Assembly: GCA_947258655.1 (NCBI GenBank)
Contig: CAMYJD010000041.1
Span: 1 to 36,524, forward strand
Direction: 5' to 3'
Source of the DNA: an uncultured Gammaproteobacteria bacterium
GTDB lineage: Bacteria > Pseudomonadota > Gammaproteobacteria > JAADHQ01
Length of the DNA stretch: 36,524 nt
The notes below the pieces were generated by a model. That model did not search any database. It was not told where the DNA came from and saw only the letters and a program-made list of their open reading frames with translations. The position numbers and the translations under genes were made by a program. The first letter of the stretch is position 1, and every line of letters begins with the position of its first letter. Below are positions 34,316-36,524 of this stretch, piece by piece.

Positions 34316-35710
34316 TCATATACTGTTGCTTCCGCTTTCGCCGCTGTCCGCAGTGCTTGTCAGACAGACCTGGTTACGGCCACCTTCTTTTGCCTTGTAC
34401 AGGGCCGCATCTGCGCGGGCCAGCAGGTCGGTTACAATGTTGTCAGAAGTAGAGAATGTCGCAACTCCGAGACTGACGGTGATATGTCCGTCACCGACAC
34501 CACTGAACGCGTGTTCATCTATGACTCGGCGAAGACGCTCGGCAACGCCCTGCGCGGTATCCAGTTCTGTTTCCGGCAACACAATGCAGAATTCCTCACC
34601 ACCAAAACGCGTGACAATATCCGCGGTACGTGCCGTTTCCTGTAACAGTTGCGCAACGCGGCGCAATACTGTATCGCCTATCATATGGCCGAATTGATCG
34701 TTAATCTGTTTGAAATGGTCAATATCCAGCATTATTGCGCTGAACATACGCTGCAGATCACGATGAGACTGGGCAAAGCGGTGTTCGAGGTCGGCATCCA
34801 GGTATTGGCGGTTACGTACACCGGTAAGTCGGTCGGTAACGGTATTATGTTTGAGATGCTCGATATCCTGCAGTAAGCGGCGTTGTGTCGAAGAGCGCCG
34901 CAGACCAGCGCGCACGCGCGCCAGTAATTCGTTGTTTTCGATCGGCTTAATCAGATAGTCGTCGGCACCGTGTTCGATGCCTTCGATCTTACGCTCGAGG
35001 TCATTGACAGCAGTAATGACAATCACCGGCAACGCTTTTAGCTGGTCATCCGCTTTCCACTCATCCAGCAGACTCAGGCCATCACGATCAGGTAGCAGTC
35101 GATCCAGTAAAATCAGGTCAGGCAAATGATGTGTCAACACCTCTTTCGCCATCGTTGCGCTGTCTGCCCTGACCGTGTGGTAATCGGCAGCACCTAATAT
35201 ATCGCTGAGCTGTTTACATAGACGCTCGTCGTCCTCGACAAGCAGTATTGATGCCTGATTTTTGCTATCAAAGTGGGGTTCATCCACTATCTTGCTGACA
35301 ATCTTCTTGCGATTTTGCAATTCATCCTGCATCTGTTTCATACGCTGCAGGGCGCGTACCCGTACCAGCAACTCGGCGCGGTTTACAGGTTTGGTCAGAA
35401 ATTCGTCGGCCCCGGCATCGAGACCCTTGACGCGGTTTCCACTACCGTCGAGAGAGGTCACTAGTACCACCGGTATGTGCCGTGTCATCGAGTCCGCCTT
35501 CAGACGACGGGTTACCTCGAAGCCGTCCATATCGGGCATCATGATATCCAGCAGAATGACATCCGGATTTTCGCTCGTGGCCAGTTGCAGAGCCTCGGTC
35601 CCGTTAAAGGCACCCATTGGTTCGAAACCGTCGCTACTGAGATGGGCAGACAGCAACTTGACATTGCGCGGCTCATCATCGACGACCAGTATGCGGGCAT
35701 CATTAGACAT
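34316..35710 (-). CDS. PleD-like REC-REC-GGDEF diguanylate cyclase
   Basis: This 464-residue response regulator has the PleD layout: receiver 1 (about 1-120; acceptor in DVILLDIMMPDMDG), receiver 2 (about 153-275; DLILLDRLLPDRDG) and a GGDEF cyclase (about 290-450). The active-site motif is GGEEF and the I-site RTAD is intact five residues before it, so cyclic-di-GMP synthesis with feedback control is expected. Phosphorylation of receiver 1 normally drives dimerisation and activity. Its ATG overlaps the end of the upstream single receiver by 8 bp. It is 63 bp before the MHYT kinase. Confidence 0.94.
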   Translation of the reverse strand: MSNDARILVVDDEPRNVKLLSAHLSSDGFEPMGAFNGTEALQLATSENPDVILLDIMMPDMDGFEVTRRLKADSMTRHIPVVLVTSLDGSGNRVKGLDAGADEFLTKPVNRAELLVRVRALQRMKQMQDELQNRKKIVSKIVDEPHFDSKNQASILLVEDDERLCKQLSDILGAADYHTVRADSATMAKEVLTHHLPDLILLDRLLPDRDGLSLLDEWKADDQLKALPVIVITAVNDLERKIEGIEHGADDYLIKPIENNELLARVRAGLRRSSTQRRLLQDIEHLKHNTVTDRLTGVRNRQYLDADLEHRFAQSHRDLQRMFSAIMLDIDHFKQINDQFGHMIGDTVLRRVAQLLQETARTADIVTRFGGEEFCIVLPETELDTAQGVAERLRRVIDEHAFSGVGDGHITVSLGVATFSTSDNIVTDLLARADAALYKAKEGGRNQVCLTSTADSGESGSNSI

Positions 35711-36080
35711 CGTTTACTCCATTGAGAATTTTATCGATCTGGAGTAATAGCTCCTTGTAGCGAATCGGCTTGGACGTATAGGCATCACAACCGGTCGCCA
35801 ATATCGTTTCGCGATCACCGTCCATGGCACGAGCAGTCACGGCAATGATCGGGATATGACGGGTTCTATCGTCTTTCTTCAACAGGCGGGTTGCCTGCAG
35901 GCCATCTGTCCCGGGTAAATGGATATCCATCAATACCAGGTCCGGCAGTTGTTCGCGGATCATCGGGATGCCGACATCGGCATCTTCTGCTATCAGTGTC
36001 TGGTAGCCTGCACGTTGCAACACACCGTCGATCAATTTCAGGTTAGAGGGATTGTCTTCAACAATGGCTATTGTGGTCAT
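35703..36080 (-). CDS. Single-domain response regulator (DivK-like)
   Basis: This 125-residue stand-alone receiver has the acidic pair in AIVEDNPSN, acceptor in DLVLMDIHLPGTDG, Thr in IAVTARAM and Lys in YTSKPIRYKEL. The last pattern is typical of DivK-type proteins. Its ATG overlaps the stop codon of the atypical receiver upstream (ATGA), and its end overlaps the PleD-like gene by 8 bp, so the three are tightly coupled. By analogy with the DivK/PleD pair it may control or compete with the PleD-like cyclase. Confidence 0.94.
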   Translation of the reverse strand: MTTIAIVEDNPSNLKLIDGVLQRAGYQTLIAEDADVGIPMIREQLPDLVLMDIHLPGTDGLQATRLLKKDDRTRHIPIIAVTARAMDGDRETILATGCDAYTSKPIRYKELLLQIDKILNGVNDV

Positions 36081-36466
36081 GGTTTCCGGTACCTCAACAG
36101 GATGCGTTCGATCTCGCCAGTGAGCAGCTCGCGGCTGGCATTACCCTTTTCGGCAATCGACGCAACCTGATGTTGCAGGCGCTGGCGTTCCTTCTGGCTC
36201 AAAATCTTGGCCGTCAATATAATGACCGGGATATTGCGGGTTTCAGAATCCTGCTTGAGTGCGGTCAGCACATCGAAACCGCTGACCTCTGGCATCATCA
36301 GATCAAGCACGATCAGATCGGGTTTCTCGGCCCTGGCCAGCTCGATGCCATCAGCACCACCAAAGGCTGACAGGATCTCGTATTGTTGTTCCGGCAGATA
36401 GGAGGTCACTATCTTGATGGCCTTGTGTGCAACCCGGACATAATTTACAAAATAAACCGGGCACAT
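36077..36466 (-). CDS. Atypical receiver domain with substituted acidic pocket
   Basis: This 129-residue protein is a receiver of normal length, but the acidic pair expected at the end of strand 1 is Asn8-Tyr9 (VYFVNYVRVAHK instead of a V-D-D pattern). The phospho-acceptor region DLIVLDLMMPEVSG, the Thr of VIILTAK and a Lys in AEKGN are present. Loss of the Asp pair should prevent normal Mg2+ binding, so phosphorylation may be poor or absent. Its second half resembles the last receiver of the MHYT kinase. The ATG at 36466 follows an in-frame stop two codons upstream, so no longer form is possible here; no ribosome site is clear. It overlaps the DivK-like gene by 4 bp. It may be a pseudo-receiver or an early decaying copy. 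Confidence 0.8.
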   Translation of the reverse strand: MCPVYFVNYVRVAHKAIKIVTSYLPEQQYEILSAFGGADGIELARAEKPDLIVLDLMMPEVSGFDVLTALKQDSETRNIPVIILTAKILSQKERQRLQHQVASIAEKGNASRELLTGEIERILLRYRKP

Positions 36467-36524
36467 GGTTTACACATTTTATCTTTTATTATGCCAGCCT
36501 TTAACAGGTATAAGCTTTTTACTG

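Overview
The window most likely comes from a chemolithoautotrophic gammaproteobacterium, probably a sulfur oxidiser. This is inferred from a form IA carboxysomal RuBisCO operon of the alpha (cso) type, two SulP anion transporters, and a dense set of proteobacterial two-component and cyclic-di-GMP genes. No rRNA, tRNA, CRISPR array or transposase was seen.

Region 1 (about 1-6.9 kb, all minus strand) is the carboxysome locus. In transcription order it holds csoS1D (gated tandem-BMC shell protein), a NUDIX hydrolase, cbbL, cbbS, csoS2 and the first 364 codons of csoSCA (carbonic anhydrase), which runs off the left edge. No cbbR regulator is present in the window. csoS2 carries a canonical-looking -1 slippery heptamer just before its C-terminal region.

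Region 2 (about 7.7-17 kb) looks like an anion-uptake and regulation module. It contains sulP1 and a CNNM/CBS membrane protein on the plus strand, then a small Usp-like protein and sulP2 on the minus strand. Both SulP proteins carry an unusual insertion of about 130 residues, rich in predicted coiled coil, before their second membrane half. A perfect sigma-54 promoter motif lies in front of the usp-like/sulP2 pair. Divergent from it is a histidine kinase/NtrC-type sigma-54 activator pair. The simplest reading is stress- or substrate-dependent control of bicarbonate (or sulfate) transport next to the carboxysome genes.

Region 3 (about 17-36.5 kb) is a large signalling island. It starts with a small unknown gene and a 170-bp inverted-repeat element. 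Next come a second sigma-54 activator and a divergent pair of PAS-rich sensor kinases with N-terminal receivers. A long minus-strand series follows: an atypical receiver with a substituted acidic pocket, a DivK-like receiver, a PleD-like REC-REC-GGDEF cyclase, an MHYT hybrid kinase, a REC-HD-GYP phosphodiesterase, a CHASE1/PAS hybrid kinase, a single receiver, and an HPt-REC-REC-GGDEF cyclase. Together these can form a phosphorelay ending in cyclic-di-GMP synthesis and breakdown. What it senses, and whether it is tied to carbon limitation, cannot be read from the sequence.
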